A stretch of 58,302 bases of DNA, from assembly GCA_005281725.1 (NCBI GenBank), contig SSBO01000014.1, positions 73,158 to 131,459 on the forward strand, read 5' to 3'. Origin of the DNA: Wuchereria bancrofti (taxonomy: Eukaryota; Nematoda; Chromadorea; Rhabditida; Onchocercidae). The number at the start of each line of letters is the position of its first letter. Within the stretch, counting starts at the first letter, position 1. The notes beneath the pieces are model-generated. The model searched no databases, was not told the DNA's origin, and saw only the letters and a program-made list of their open reading frames with translations. Below, piece by piece: positions 25,632 to 38,462 of this stretch. A program made the translations under genes and the position numbers.

Positions 25632-28600
25632 TTTTCAATTTTCTAAATTTTTAATTTGTAAAATCAATATGATACAAGTGATATTTCACTTTTATTCTTT
25701 CTTTCCTTATTATTATTATTGTTGTTGTTGTTTCCAAAAGAGTTTTGTATTGAATTATTAAATGTTATGTTATCATACCATTCATTTCTTTTCTTAAATC
25801 ACAATTCAAAATGCATCGTTGAAATTACTAATTCTTTAAATTGTGAAAAATCAAGATGAGCTATCAAATGTCACATTTTTTTTTAACTTTCTTTCTTTTA
25901 AAGAATTTTATGTAATTCAACAAATTGCAGTTATTTCATTATTTATATTTGAAAATGTCATATATAAGTTTTTCTTTTTTCTACATCTACAGTAATACTA
26001 TTGCTGATTATATTATGAATTTCGAATTTCAAAAGTTTATTGAAATAAAAATTTTTAATTTTAGATTTTTATCGAATGAGTGAAATTAATGTTGCATTTC
26101 CTTTTTTAATTTATTTATATGACAAGGAAAGAAAGATATCAATCAAGCTTATATTAGTGTATTTAATTAGTGGCATAGTAATGTGATTATACTATTATTT
26201 TTCAAAACTTTGTTGTTTACTAATTGCGAAAATGTTTTTTAATATATTTTAAGTTATTTTAATAATAACAATAAAAGGAAAAATTAATTACTATTTCAAA
26301 TTTTCAGACAATTTATGCTATTGAAAAAAAAAGTGAATAAATAAGCAATTGAATATTTTTAAACTTGAATATTTTTGAACTTTTAAATTTCAAACAATTA
26401 GCCATCAAAAAAGAGAGATGTAAAGAAAGGAAGGAGAGCAATTCTAATTATTGAAATATAATTAATTTCTTTATACAGGAAATTCTATTATCATTTAAAT
26501 AACAATTGACTGTGCACGAGATATAATATATCTTATTTTTCAAATATTTCCAAAATTATCTCAAAAAAATAACTTTTCTTTGCCCATTCCTATTTTTAAA
26601 ACAAATCACCGCTTAATTAATCAATAAATTAATTTAAACCTCAAAATGATGTTACGAATATCATCTCGTTTTTTTTCTCTTTTTTTTTTAATTATCATTA
26701 TGAAATATTTACTGATATTATGAATTTATTGCGGAAAAAAATCAAGTAATAATCACCAATTAACTAATTAATTAATTAATTAATTAGGAGCTATCTTTGA
26801 GCGTTTGAAAACAATGAAAAACTGATGATTCAATAATGAATGTTTCAATTTTGAAATACATCAACTGTTATTATCAATTTTGTTTTTTTTTTAAAAAAGG
26901 TCAATTTTAGTGAATTTTAATAATGATTTAATTGAAAATTAATGCAACTTTTTAAAATGAAATACAAAAATGCAATCTTTTTAAAGTGTTTAGTTTTGCT
27001 ATTACAGTTTATCTTTCTTCTCTTCTCATATTTTATTCTATTTTTAACACTTCAACAATTGAAGAACTTATTTTTTTCGTTTTTTCGTTTTTTTTTTTGA
27101 TGGATAAATGTTCAAACACAAACCCTTCAATTGGTATACGGTATTTATTACGTAAAACTTAAAATTTACACATATTAGTAATGCATGTTTTAAAAAATAT
27201 GATTAATCAATGTTGGATTTTGATTATTCGATCCATTGAAATGTTTTTTTAGTCGACTGAAATACTTTTACAGTGTTTATTTATGTTTTTTATTTATACA
27301 CCATATTATTATTTATTCTATAAAAGTTAATATTCTAAAAATCTATTAAAAATTTCAGAGAGAAAAAAAAAAAAACTTTTTAATTTACTTAGATGTATTA
27401 TTAAATAAAAGAAACTCTTTTGTTAGAAAAAAATTTTCTACAAAAACTTGGATGAAATTTAATCCTGGCTTCTATTTTTTCTATTTTTCGTCAAATTTCA
27501 ATTACATCTTTAATTAATTGATTGCTGTTAACAATGAAAACAAATGAATTTAATATGAATAAATAGAAAGCTTTAAAAACTTAAATGATGAATCGAAAAA
27601 AAAAAATTTTTTTTCTTCACAATCTTCATTGTTCATTTAAATTCGAATTCAAAATTTTATTTTCCTATAATATCCTCATTAGCATTTCATTGTCTCACTT
27701 TTTTTTTTATTCCTGTTGGTTAAAATCAAAGGAAAACGAAAATTTTCTTAAATAAATGAAAATAATGAAAATCTAATGCCCTGAAAAATTATTACGAAAA
27801 GGGATGATTTTGAAAAAAGTAAATATGCTATTCAAGTAAATAAGCTCCAAAAATGCCAAAATTTATTGGTGCATTTGAGAAAAATGTAATTTGGAAGTTA
27901 TAATTTATAATCTTTCTGAATTTCGGTTTCAAATTTTAAAAATTTTTAATTTTTGCAAGCGGATGAATGTGGAAAATTATTGTTATCGATCATATTACAG
28001 TTTGGATGGAAAAAAATTTATTTTATGTAATAATTATACAAAAATCTTGTTAATTTAACTTGTTTAATTTTATTTTAAATCTTAAAAAGCGACAAAAAAA
28101 GACTTTTTTTAATAATAGCAATGTTTCTATGTTTTCTTTTGTTTGATATTTTATAATATCGGAATGATAAATCATTGAATTTGCTTTTGATTCCGAAATT
28201 TTATTGCAAAATTTGAGGAAATTATTTGACAATAGAAGCAAAATTGGATGATAAATACAAGTATAGGACAAAAAGTTTTGCCTAAGAAAAAAAGCTTATT
28301 AATCTGTTACAGAAGTAATTATTCTCAATCTTTTGATTATTTTAAAACAATGGAACCATGTCATATCAAAGAAATGAGTTAAATATTTCTTCTTAATTGT
28401 TTATTGAGCAAATTTGAAAAATCAACTTGACTGAAATTTATTAAATTTTCCAATTATTTGTTCTAATTAAGTTTATTCATTTGTATCGATAAAGTGCAAT
28501 GAGTTTTTAAAGTTAGATGATTCAAAAATAAGAAAAAAAATAAACATCATTTAGTTTAAAAACAAAGATTACATTAATCATTATTTTAATTATTTAACTT

Positions 28601-28884
28601 AATGAAAAAAAGTATTGTAATAAGAAAATAGCTTATAAATTCTTTCAAAAAAAAAAAAGAAAAAATCTGACACAGATTGATTTTAGGAAGTCATAATAAT
28701 AATTGCCCTTTTGAATTTGAACTTTTTTTTTATTTTTGATAAATTGTGGTAGATTTAGCATTTGTTCCAAAAATGTGATTGTAATCGAAATCATTTTATC
28801 ATCAATTCAACATCTAACATTTTAGATTTACTTTTATAACTGGAAAATATATGATGCTAACATGTTGAATGAAGGAAAAAAATA

Positions 28885-28992
28885 AAGTAAACGCACTGAG
28901 ATATGATATATTATGATGAAACGGAACACAAATCATCCCGCAACGGAATGAAGTAACCGCACTGAAATATGATATATTATGGCGGAATGGAA
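28885..28992. repeat. Two-copy ~42-bp direct repeat
   Basis: AAGTAAACGCACTGAGATAT and following sequence at 28885-28926 recurs as 28951-28992 with scattered substitutions, 66 bp apart. Both contain a GATATATTAT core followed by a GGAA. Possibly a fragment of an old tandem array; no coding sign. Confidence 0.75.
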
Positions 28993-29417
28993 TATGTTGA
29001 CAATTTACATCATATTATTTAGACTAAAGATAAGTAATTATTTGAACGGTAATAATATTAAATATGATATTATTAGAAAATTTATCATTGATTTTAATTT
29101 AGAAAAAAGTTTTCAGTTGATTTAATTGCTGGAAAGAAATATGAAAAATGATTTGATGGATTTCGATAGATTCATATATTTCGAAAAATCTAAAATTAAA
29201 TTTTTTACTTCACAGATGGATATATTCTACTAAAGATTGTATCATTACGTTAGCAGAAATGATAAGAAAATATTATTATGTTAGGATGTATGATACTATG
29301 AGATTATTTCGAAAATTTTACACGGCCAAAGTGAAATAATTGTGAAATTGGGTTAATTCGCACATTTTGAACAACTTAAAATTTATTGGAATTACATTAA
29401 TACATTACTTTGAGGTG

Positions 29418-30023
29418 CATTTCAATAAACTTTTAGTGTCCATAAAAAAAAACTTATGGACTGGGGATGAAATTTATAAACAAATTAAATAGTTTACAAA
29501 TAAAGTTTGATTTATTCCAAACATTTCAACCAAAAACTGAAACTCTATGATTGCGACATGATGACAAGAATTACAGTATGCTGTAATCGAAATAAAACTA
29601 TTAATGGAATGTGGAAAAGTGGAAATAAAACAATTTCAACTTCTTTTTTCATTTGCTCATTAAATGCTCTTTGATCTGCTGACAAAGCTAAAGCTAAAAT
29701 TGCAACTGCCATTTTGCACACCAAAAACACTTCGATGTGTTTAATTGTAACTCTCAGTCACCGCACTTTCTATCCAATCAAAACATTTAGGCAAACACAG
29801 ATGACTCATAATTAACTCTTTTCTATCGAATTAAAAAAAAAAAAACCTGCTAGGGATGACTTTCACATCGTTACAAGCAATATGCTTTTATTAACTTATT
29901 TGAAAGTTAATCGTATAATGCAAAAGTGCATGAGTTATATTTCAATCAAAATTACACATGCAATTTCAGTTGAGCCCAGTGCAATTTGCACCAAATGTAT
30001 GTTTTTGTTTTGCTAAACTAATC
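29418..30023 (-). repeat. ~0.6-kb dispersed repeat, copy A (inverted relative to copy B)
   Basis: The reverse complement of this block matches about 56648-57254 across its whole length with only scattered substitutions and a few indels in homopolymers near the ends. Similarity fades at both edges rather than stopping at clean terminal repeats, and no target-site duplication is obvious. It contains a 61-codon ORF and a short TTACAG-TATG-CTGTAA palindrome. It lies 0.7 kb downstream of the C2CD5-type gene. Likely a repeat family or a recent segmental or retro copy; I do not recognise the element. Confidence 0.85.
29545..29730 (-). CDS. Hypothetical 61-aa ORF inside the dispersed repeat (copy A)
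   Basis: Starts MFLVCKMAVAILALALSADQ (an internal Met at residue 7 is an equally good start), continues with a short charged helix (QMKKEVEIV) and two hydrophobic stretches, and stops at 29545. It differs from the copy at 56941 by one residue (Pro versus Ser, residue 37). The hydrophobic N-terminus could be a signal or membrane segment. Not recognised; it may be a chance ORF carried by a repeat. Confidence 0.3.
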   Translation of the reverse strand: MFLVCKMAVAILALALSADQRAFNEQMKKEVEIVLFPLFHIPLIVLFRLQHTVILVIMSQS

Positions 30024-30735
30024 AATTAATTAATTAATTTGTGTCAGGAAATATGAATTTAACAGTCTTGGCATTGCTTGAAGAAAAATGAAAAATTAAG
30101 TCAAATGTACTAGATACAAAATATCTGTTGAAAGACAGACCTGTAACAAAATGTCGCAAAGAAACACGATCCATCATGAATCATTCATAACGACGAAAAA
30201 TACAAAGATGAGATCAGAATAAATAATAGATGAAAGGCTAATATCACCGTTTATCATGGAATGGTTTAAAAAATTCACTAAATGACATTAGGAGACATTA
30301 CGAATATGGACATATAAAGCAATATTCACGACCTCATTACTTTATATTGACATGGTAATACTATGCAACTTTTTTTTTCGTATCATTTTTCGACTGTTAA
30401 ATACATATCCTTAGATATTTCACAAGGCTTATAATTGTTCATCACATCTTGTTCAAATTTTATTGTTGAAATTACGTCATTTTGGATGAGCATCAACTAG
30501 TGAATGGTTTATACTTACTATGCATCAGATTTTTCATACAGCTATTTTATAGGAATTACGAATAAATCTTGGAAGGTGAACTAAACTAAATCACGTTTAA
30601 TATTCATTTGTTTACTTATTACGGGAAACTTTTAATTTCCGCTGCAAAATTAAATTAGAAAGATTCATTATCGATATAGAAATTTAAAGCTAGAAAATCC
30701 AACATCCCACTTATTAGTTTGATTTAACAGCAATT

Positions 30736-33700
30736 CTATAAATTGACTGGATAATCAAAATCTGTAGTAATAAATAATACGACTGATGCCTGATCACGAG
30801 AGATCGAAAGATTCACTGAAGGCACTTTGAATACAGAAAATGATGTGGCACCAACAGTTTCTACATAGCTAGTTGCTAAGTTCACTAAATCTCGTAAAGC
30901 TCCATCCAGAAATGTATCCAAATCAGCAATATCTTTCACTGTTCTTGTCATTTCACGAATTAAAACTCCAGCATACCTTTAAAAAGAATGAGGTATTATA
31001 ATTTAGGATTTTTATTAATTTCGACAGTCGATAAAAAGGTAGGACCTAAAATCTAAATGCTCACCGTTGTGGAATATTTGAAGATTTCAAAGTTTTTGCA
31101 CTGATATTAAATTTCGAACTATTGCTTATCTTGATACCAGAATACGTGATAGGCGACCATGTAGACGATTTCATATCATTAAATGTACCAAGTTGTAAGC
31201 TGATTTCGCGTTCCGAAATCATTTTCGCTAGACGCTCACGGTTAACAACTTTCTTCCGGAAACATTTAACTATCTTTTTGTAATTTGACTGCGGTGGCCC
31301 ACTGATGGAATCATTTGCATGTTCCCTGAAAGCTTGGTTATACTCCTACTTCTACAAACTTCATTTCTCCTTCTTTTTTCGAAGAAAAACTTAACTACTC
31401 ACAAAGTATACTAATCGACTCATTTTTTTAAGTACAAAGAAGCATTCTTATGTCTTGAAACGTATTTCGGTATGAAGAAATTCGTAGCTTAGCACCTAGA
31501 ACAATGTTGTTTCTCGTCGGACAATAACTGAAATGTTGAAAAATAACATAGTAACTTTCAATAATAAAAATCACTAAAATATGAAGACAACCAACCGGAT
31601 ATGCAACGGTTGCAAGTGTAATCCAGCTTTATCGGACAATCTAGGTGCACGCAAAATGCGAGCCGCGTCCAATAATCCCACTCGTGGCATTGACCGAATG
31701 TCATCACTTTGAGGAACAGAATCAGAGGAATTAAATATATGAGAACTATCGATTTTCTAAATAGAAAATTAGTTGAAATATCCAGTATTTCTTCGTTTTT
31801 TAATAAGAAAACTTTTTTTTTTTTTTTAATGGACCAAATAGTGTTACAATTCAAAATCAGACAGTATGAAGGTGGAACAACCAGTAATCTGAGCAGAGCA
31901 GCAAATAAGCTGTGTGAATTGATTTAAAAGTTAGCAATTATTTTGAATCTTTTTCAAAAATCATCAATTTGTCCAATATGCAATCATGAAAACAAGTCGT
32001 ACCAACAAGTCAAAAGATTTAAAGCATAATAATGCTGTTGAAACCTACCATTAGTGCCTTTAGGGTACATAACGTACCCGAAATGACAGCAAATAAAGCA
32101 CATTCTTGGATAATGAAGACGGATTTCAAGTCGAAAATTGCGTTATATTTTGTATTTCCACTTTGTATTTCTTCCATCAGCTTATTGTAAAGTTCATGTT
32201 CCAAAAATGGTAGCGACTGAAAATAAAAACTGTGAAAGGGTATTCCATTTTTAATTTTCCAAAACTGAAAATGACGATCATCAAATCTTGCAAAAAATTA
32301 CATCACTAAGAGCATAAGCCAACTGATCGTCGGTTTCTGAGGAATTCAGCTCACGTTTAGCACAAATTTGCAATGGTCGAGTAGTGCTATGCAAATAGTC
32401 TGATGCAGGTAATGAACAAGTGTTCAGGATGATATCGGGACAAACTGCATCACTAAAATAGAGAAATCACTGAAGTTTTTCGAATGTACTGTAACACTAT
32501 TAAAGTTAATAAAAAAATGAATGTAAGAAAAATACTTTTTTTTTTCTTCCAAACCTAACAAATTAATTACTGATGATGGCGTGACTAAAGGACAAATTAA
32601 GATAGAATGTTAAAAGGATAGAATGAACCTATAAAATAATGACTAGATATCTTTGTATCTTTGGCACGAAACAAATTCAGATAAATATAAATAATAACGT
32701 AGAATTAAGTTTTCGAAAATAAACATACGGTAATTTACAGCAGGAACACACATTGATTTTTTGATTAGTCGATGCATCACCATTAAAATATGCAGCATGG
32801 AACATAGTACAATCCGGCATATTTTCAGCTCCCGTTAAAATCATAGATATAGCAGTTCCTGTACAACTCAACAACGCCATTTTCTTACGTATGCTAATTT
32901 GCTCTGTGTAACCAATAATTAAATTGTAGCGTAAACTTAATGCTTGACGAACAAGTTCGACCTTCAGATCACCCCACCATCTGAAATAAAGGATAAAAAG
33001 TAATAAGGCTTTTATTCAACATTCAGTATATATCATCAAAATACGTGGAGATGATTACACGTTCGATAAAATAAATAATATGCCCTCTGAAAAGAAATTA
33101 ACAACTCAAACCATTACTTTTTTTCTTTTTTTAAAATTCATCCCGTTTATTAGACCATTAGTGATTGAAATCATCAGAGGCTGTGAAAGATAATCACAAA
33201 TACGTTTCTGTATTTCTACTTTTATAACACCTAATATAGAAAAAATAACGTTGAAGTACCATAAAACAAAACTTTTTTCTAGTCACAGTTGCATCATTGT
33301 CATCTGTCAGCACGTGAGTAGAACGAGCGCACACAACAACACCGCATTTATAACTGTATATATTCGGCAAAACCTTCAATGACAATACATGATGCATTAT
33401 ATTTTCACCAGCTGTAACTTTTCCATCCATTTGCGACAATCTGACCGCTGTTCCAAATGCTCGAAATGTAATCAATTCTGTGGCATCACCTTCGATATCA
33501 ACAAATTCATGATACCTTAAATCAGGGACATTTTGGCAAGTTTTTTTCATTTTCATCAGTAATGAAAGTTCCATAATCAAAGTTAAAATTAATCTTCTAC
33601 CCAAGCACTGCATTCGATCCGAGAGAATGCGCTTTTTGTGCAACATTTTTAGCTAATTCGCGCAGTGATTTCCGAATTATGCTTTGTCGAGCCTCATTAG

Positions 33701-35169
33701 AAGCACGAGGAGAACGGATCCGGTCGATCCACTCGTATTCCGGATCAGTCACTGTAGCAATGTCAGAAACCAATCCAATGATATCGTTAATTGATAGTGT
33801 TGAGATAATACTAGCTTAAATTCTACTGATATATTTCAGTATAATAAGAGAAAAGATATATTAAGGCAAAATGAAAAATAAATGTCAGCTAGTCTAGTCT
33901 GTAGGTCTCCTGAGGACCATTTTTATGATTAATTACCATCAACTGCAATCAGAGAAAGCTAAAAGATCCTAAGTCTTTTAACATTATTTAATATAAATAA
34001 TTTAACATTATTTAGTATTATTTAATCTAACATTAAAAAGTTATCATTGCTTAGTCATGGACATCTTCAATAAACTTCCATAATACATGAATACACGAAT
34101 CTTCCACACCGAATTTGAATTAGTTCGGCAACACAATGAATAAGCAAGATGAATGCAAAAAAATAATGCTCCAAAACTAAATCTAAATTGTATTTCATAT
34201 ATAACCTACTTGAAAGTATGCGCACATATTGCTGGTCACTTGATAATAGCAACTTAAGCGAGATTGATATCAGAATTTCACCTCTTATTCCTGAAAATAC
34301 AAGATAGAAAAAAAAAAAATGGTACGCAATATGACTTCAGAAAATCCTTGAAAAATTCTGCCAACGAAAGAAAAAAAAAGAATAAGCTCACCGTAAACCG
34401 AATCATAAATTGGTAGCCAATTTGTGAAATCCATACTGTTATTAGCAGCTTTGCTGCACCGTATTTTAGAAACCAATAAATTGACATCGTAAAAGACACG
34501 TCCGATTGCATCATTTGCACTGTATGTGTCATGATCCATTACACTAAATTTAAAGATTACTAAAAAAAAAAAATATAATTTTCTTATAATAGTTACGACT
34601 TTGGTTATTCATTTTATGACTTCAACATCTACCGAATATTTATTTTGTGATGGCTTACCGAAACTGGATCGGATTATCAAATAACTGTTGTTCATCTGTC
34701 TCAAAAACAAACACATTTGAATCCCATACCGGTGATAAAGTTCTGCTACAGACATCGGTTTTGTAAACCTGAAAACGTAGTTCTAACGAAATTTATGAAA
34801 TCACTGAATGCAGCATGTCACTTATTTGTTGATTCAGATGATTATCGCAACAGAGATCTGTTGTAAGAAGCAAACGATGATAGATGTTTGCATGGATTTA
34901 TGTTTTTTTTTTTTTGCTACCTAAATATTTTACTCATTCCAATGCTCTCAAAAGTTCGTAGTGAACATTTAAAGATTAAGAGGGAAAGGTACTAAAATAA
35001 AATTTATTCTAGTAATAATGAAAAAATCCTCAACCTCATTATCGAAATAGACTTCAACGAAAGCATCCGTGGTGACATTAGACTTATCCATAACAGGTAA
35101 ACCACGAGCCGATATTACACGGACAAAAAGCTTTGCCGGAAGACTACTGCTACCACACGGAACCAACAT
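30736..35169 (-). CDS. C2CD5: C2CD5 (CDP138)-type C2-domain protein, 12 exons, 722 aa
   Basis: Exons on the minus strand: 35169-35035, 34768-34659, 34543-34392, 34290-34210, 33814-33601, 33515-33273, 32980-32729, 32452-32302, 32216-32049, 31756-31596, 31325-31065, 30976-30736. All are in phase, and the total is exactly 723 codons with the TAG. Residues about 12-110 form a C2 domain close to vertebrate C2CD5, with five canonical calcium-site aspartates (D28, D35, D85, D87, D93) and the motif MDHDTYSANDAIG. Then come the family signatures DPEYEWIDRIRSPRASNEAR and SLGSNAVLGYHEFVDIEG, a CGVVVCARS segment, a GDLKVELVRQALSLRYNLIIGYTE repeat-like segment (split here by its WW start), and a cysteine pair (CSCCKLP). 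The C-terminal third is diverged. In mammals the protein binds calcium and lipid and takes part in GLUT4 vesicle fusion with the plasma membrane. It is shorter than the human form (about 1000 aa), lacking the Ser-rich insert. A less likely extra exon could sit near 31463-31530. Confidence 0.88.
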
Positions 35170-37053
35170 TGTTTTTCTATTAAATTTTGTAATTTGCTGT
35201 CAGTAATATGCACCAAATATCCTAATTCCGGAATTTTTTTCTCTTGTTTTTTCACCATCTAACACATCAATAATGATGGATAAACTGTGATGATCGGCGA
35301 AATAGTGGCAAATGAACTCTTCATCTCGAGTTTCCATATCATCATCATTTCCTGATGAATAATAATTGTATCTCTGTGTATTTTCAGTTAAGTGCTCTTA
35401 TTGAAGAGTAGAAAGAACTGAATCAAGTTGTCTTTATATTTGATAGAAAATCTTGCTGATTACAAACAGCTATCTGATTGAAAATTTTCGCTACAGAACG
35501 CAAAAGAAACAAATCAAAGATTGAGTGCACCTTTAAAATGAAATGAAATGTAATATACAAATGAATTCCAAACAAAGGGGAAAGGAAAACAATGGAATAA
35601 ACATTAAGAACAAGCATTTTTCTTAAACTTCATACAAAGCATTTCTCTTGCTTTTTTTTTTTTCTTGTTGACAAGATATTAAAAACAGAGGCACTATATG
35701 ACTGATACAATTATAGGACAACTGAAAATTAGAAAAAAAAAAAGATACTATGCTTCAAAAACTTTCACAGAGAAGAGAGAGGATTTCCATTTAAAATTAT
35801 GCAAATTTACTTCTCATAGAATGGAAAAGGGAAAGCAGTAACCGTGAACTGAGACGGAAAATATGCAACCATATAATGAAATCATGCTACTATTTGGTTA
35901 ATTTGGCAGGAGGAGATAAGAAATAATGATAGAGAAAATTTCAAGGAACAATTTAAATACTAATCTTATAATAATGAATTATGATGTAAATGACGAGTGC
36001 ACATCCAGTAATATAAGCCAAATAATGGCTAAACCAAACACACATATAGATGCAAAAACGCACATCCACATACAAGCAAATACATTACCAAGTCAGTTGC
36101 CACACCAGCATATTTCCACAACCAATAATAAACAATAACTGTAAGCAATACGAAAAAAACCAACAACTACTTTGCTCAGGAAAAATACTGCATATTTTCT
36201 TCCTAAAATTAAAATCTTAAAGCCGAGTTAACCAACTCAGAACTTTGGAAGAATTCCTGATGCAAGTTTTGTTTCCGTTTCCTTTCTACGATTTTTATTA
36301 CTTCTAACAACATTTGGAAGTAAAAAATATGCATCATTTCAGTCTCAACTCTCAACTCCTCAAAAAAGATCTAAAATGTGGGGAAACAATAAGTGAAAAC
36401 CCTAACACAGTTTCAAGAAAAAAAAAGTTGAAACCATAATTATCTAAAAGAGACTTCAGCAATAAAACATATTTCCTGCTACCTGTTACAATAAATTAAA
36501 TGAATGTAGCACGACGAAACGAACAATAAATTCATATTTCTATGATAACAATTTGTTGAATCAAAAAGGAAAAGTGTTTCCTGGTGGTGGCATAACTGTA
36601 GACCGGGCGGCCTAATCTCTACTGATTCCTGCACATCAATATTATTTAGATTTTGGAAACTGAATGACCACGTATAGTAATTATGTAAGCTAAATTTCCT
36701 AATTATCTAATATAAAAAAAACGCTACATTTTATAAAACTTAAGAATTCTCAATTCTGCGCACAAATAAACAACCACGAAAGAAACGGATAAAGAAGATA
36801 ACTTTTTAGGTGGAAAAAAGGATAAAATGCATGTTCGAAATGTTGATATTTTGCAATATGGCCTTTCTCTTATCAATTCCAAGAAAATTGTTACCGTACA
36901 ACACATGTTAGTAGATGATAAAGCATCACAATAATCTTCTACACAACATTATTAGTATTGCATGTGCAAAATCAGTTCGTTCTTCATTATGGTAAGTAAT
37001 CGGCCACCGATGAACGTATAAAATCGTTTTGCAAGCTCGCCATTTTCCCAACG
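35170..37053. other. Gap between C2CD5-type and Rac genes
   Basis: Contains the upstream region of the C2CD5-type gene and the downstream region of the Rac gene, both on the minus strand. A short A/CA-rich open frame at 35926-36138 (+) is compositionally odd and unsupported. A less AT-biased patch at about 36575-36640 shows no exon in phase with either neighbour. The 1.9-kb spacing is long for a nematode operon. Confidence 0.5.

Positions 37054-38462
<1,409 letters not shown>

Larger units (their letters stand above)
16956..29417. other. Long AT-rich intergenic region with duplications, no gene seen
   Basis: After the stop codon at 16955 there are about 12.5 kb with no supportable coding sequence on either strand. 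Open frames are short and made of homopolymer translations. The only less AT-biased patch is about 18390-18490 (and its copy 1188 bp later), where short frames are open on both strands but no phased exon set exists. The region holds the 1188-bp tandem copy, two N-joined duplications, and a 42-bp repeat pair near 28.9 kb. Confidence 0.6.

Noticed and set aside
31558..31854. Trp/Cys-rich minus-strand frame overlapping C2CD5 exon 10
   Set aside because: The alternative frame (KIDSSHIFNSSDSVPQSDDI onward) has a proper ATTTAG acceptor, enters in phase 0 as required and joins the next exon in phase 2; this one does not.
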